A DNA stretch of 64,000 nt from Arthrobacter cupressi (GTDB lineage: Bacteria; Actinomycetota; Actinomycetes; Actinomycetales; Micrococcaceae): positions 186,001 to 250,000 of the forward strand of contig NZ_FNEI01000001.1 of the NCBI RefSeq assembly GCF_900099975.1. Reading direction: 5' to 3'. Numbering within the stretch: the stretch's first letter is position 1; each line of letters opens with the position of its first letter. The notes beneath the pieces are model-generated. The model ran no database searches. It was not told the DNA's origin and saw nothing but the letters and a program-made list of their open reading frames with translations. The position numbers and the translations under genes are program-made. This document shows, one piece after another, positions 62,576-64,000 of this stretch.

Positions 62576-64000
62576 CAGGAACGTGTCCCGTCCAGCGTCA
62601 GCGGAGGGTCCCCAGCCGCGGCCCGTGCCTCATTCACCAGGGCGACGTCGTAGCGATCGATCTGAACAGGGACGATGTATGGCGATGACAGAGTCTTAAG
62701 TCGAACGTACCCACGGTCTTCGGACGCGATGATCGCGTCCGAAAACGACCCGAAGTCGTAGAACTTAGCCAACTCGTGCACTTCCGTCGTGTTGTTCAAA
62801 TGCGCAACGACCCAATTAGCGGTGTTTGCCTTGACCTGGTGCGCGACGCCGGAGACCTCCTGGGTCGCGTACGTCATGCCGAGATTGAGTTTGCTGGCCT
62901 CTTTGGCGAGCTTGACCCACACATCGAGGTCGTCCTTGTACCGGTCGGATGAGAACAGGTTGTGCGCCTCCTCGAGCATCACCTGGATGTGCGGTGGCTC
63001 CTGCCCGGACGTGAACACCTCAGTCTGCCTGGAAAGGAGCCGACGCGTGATCGACTCGCTCAGCGCTTTAGTCACAGCCTCGGCGCCGACGTGCAAGTCA
63101 ACGATCACAATGCGCCCACGGACCAACTCCTCGTAGATCTCGATCGCGGGGTCGTTCCGCGTCAGCGGACTGTGAAATGGACGTAGCGGGTTCAAGTTTC
63201 GCCAGCCTCGGACGTTTCGGTTACCGCTGCGAGTCGTGAAGATCGGCTCGACACTCTTCCACCGAACGTCCTTCGCGAAGTCATTCGCTTCTCTGTCGCC
63301 GGCGTCGCGCAGCCCCACGATCTTGTCGACGACGTCTTCGATATCGGCGGCCGCGATGGTGACGATGTTCGCAGTGGATCCAGCTTGCGTAAACGGATTT
63401 CGCCCGAGTTCAGCGACAACCTTCTGTTGAAACGTGCCAGCAATACTGATTCGCACGCGAAAGTTGGTCGGCACTGCGAACCCCGCTCGCATGAGGGCAC
63501 CGTAGAGTACGAGCCGGGCGCGCTGTGCGTGTGTGGTGGCGGAGCGGTCGTCAGCGACGTCCGCGTAGGAGGTACCCGCGAAGTCCTTTACATAGCCGGC
63601 CTCGTCACTACTGAGGGTGTCGGAGATCAATCCCTGAACCGCGTCGATCTGGTTCTCGGAGAAGAAATTGATGTTGAGCGGCTTCACATGTGCCTGTGCA
63701 CCGTCCGCCCCGAACTTGAAAATTCGGACGTGGTTCGCGCCGATAGCTGCGATCTCGGTGCCGTCCTGCGTGTTCGGGTTTGCATATTCTCCCTGTGGGT
63801 CGAAGATCAACTGGCCGATGGGGCTCCCGCCCGTTGCACGCTGCCGCTCGGAGACTGCGAATGTGCGCGCGATGATGATCTTCGCGGTATTCGACTTCCC
63901 CATCCGAGTCATGCCCAGTAGGGCGGTCTTATTGCCGATAAAGTCGCGGATGTTGACTTCGACCGCGGCGTTGGCTTGTTGGGAAGTCTTGGCGCGGCGG
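62575..64000 (-). CDS. herA: HerA-type DNA-translocating ATPase, 5' end cut by window edge
   Basis: The last 475 residues of a HerA/DUF87 hexameric ATPase. Walker A GMTRMGKS lies at about 63890-63915, preceded by NIRDFIGNKTALL, so the N-terminal beta-barrel begins beyond the edge. DPQGEYAN, the Walker B/catalytic region VMLEEAHNLFSSD and the C-terminal conserved region (TYATQEVSGVAHQVKANT, then NWVVAHLNN) are typical of HerA. It would pump DNA into the NurA-like nuclease encoded next. Frame is open to the edge; ATG at 63912 is internal because it follows the start of the Walker loop. Confidence 0.88.
   Translation of the reverse strand, partial: RRAKTSQQANAAVEVNIRDFIGNKTALLGMTRMGKSNTAKIIIARTFAVSERQRATGGSPIGQLIFDPQGEYANPNTQDGTEIAAIGANHVRIFKFGADGAQAHVKPLNINFFSENQIDAVQGLISDTLSSDEAGYVKDFAGTSYADVADDRSATTHAQRARLVLYGALMRAGFAVPTNFRVRISIAGTFQQKVVAELGRNPFTQAGSTANIVTIAAADIEDVVDKIVGLRDAGDREANDFAKDVRWKSVEPIFTTRSGNRNVRGWRNLNPLRPFHSPLTRNDPAIEIYEELVRGRIVIVDLHVGAEAVTKALSESITRRLLSRQTEVFTSGQEPPHIQVMLEEAHNLFSSDRYKDDLDVWVKLAKEASKLNLGMTYATQEVSGVAHQVKANTANWVVAHLNNTTEVHELAKFYDFGSFSDAIIASEDRGYVRLKTLSSPYIVPVQIDRYDVALVNEARAAAGDPPLTLDGTRS

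Overview
The window is chromosomal DNA from a high-GC actinobacterium, most likely a Micrococcaceae member of the Arthrobacter/Pseudarthrobacter group. The grounds are the GC-rich codon choice, many GTG starts, leaderless promoters (a TANNNT box 6-7 nt before the start codon), RskA-type and ECF42 sigma modules, a DUF222 HNH nuclease and a mycobacterial-type biotin locus with bsaP. No rRNA, tRNA, CRISPR array, transposase or integrase was found. 

Layout. 0-5.4 kb: the end of mcrB and all of mcrC (type IV restriction), a divergent histidine kinase/response regulator pair, an Hpt-like protein and Vsr. 5.4-13 kb: a tightly overlapping minus-strand biotin operon bioB-bsaP-bioA-bioF-bioD-cytochrome P450, divergent from an NCS1-type permease. 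13-20.7 kb: an old-yellow-enzyme reductase, a 1196-residue RecB-like nuclease/helicase (TM0106 family) and a metzincin-like metalloprotease. 20.7-33.5 kb: CBS protein, tex with an apparent frameshift, gamma-glutamyltransferase, a Pyr_excise-like protein, DUF222-HNH nuclease, adenosine deaminase, a DNA-binding/X25 fusion, an ABC-F ATPase and a 51-residue basic protein. 33.6-36.6 kb: ECF42 sigma factor with its DGPF partner, an ankyrin protein and a nucleoside deaminase. 36.6-45 kb: an operon of GNAT acyltransferase, polar amino-acid ABC transporter and enolase-superfamily racemase facing a PucR regulator, then a lipoprotein and a GntR regulator. 45-52.6 kb: a DUF1326-DUF2182 pair, small housekeeping and hypothetical genes, the SigK/RskA pair and secreted or membrane proteins. 

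52.8-64 kb is an accessory defence-type region with less GC-biased DNA: an Mrr-like endonuclease, a membrane-anchored coiled-coil protein, a Mug-like uracil-DNA glycosylase with altered active site, a PLD-helicase-DUF3427 protein, a HIRAN protein, and an overlapping operon herA-nurA-dam (DNA-translocating ATPase, NurA-like nuclease with an inserted zinc ribbon, D12-class adenine methylase) that runs off the right edge. The left-edge McrBC and Vsr and the central TM0106 enzyme add further DNA-processing functions. 

The points most worth following are the HerA-NurA-Dam unit, the P450 translationally coupled to bioD (a possible pimeloyl-supplying BioI analogue), the Mrr_N-like/X25 fusion, and several enzymes that have lost canonical catalytic residues (McrC, Hpt, Mug-like).
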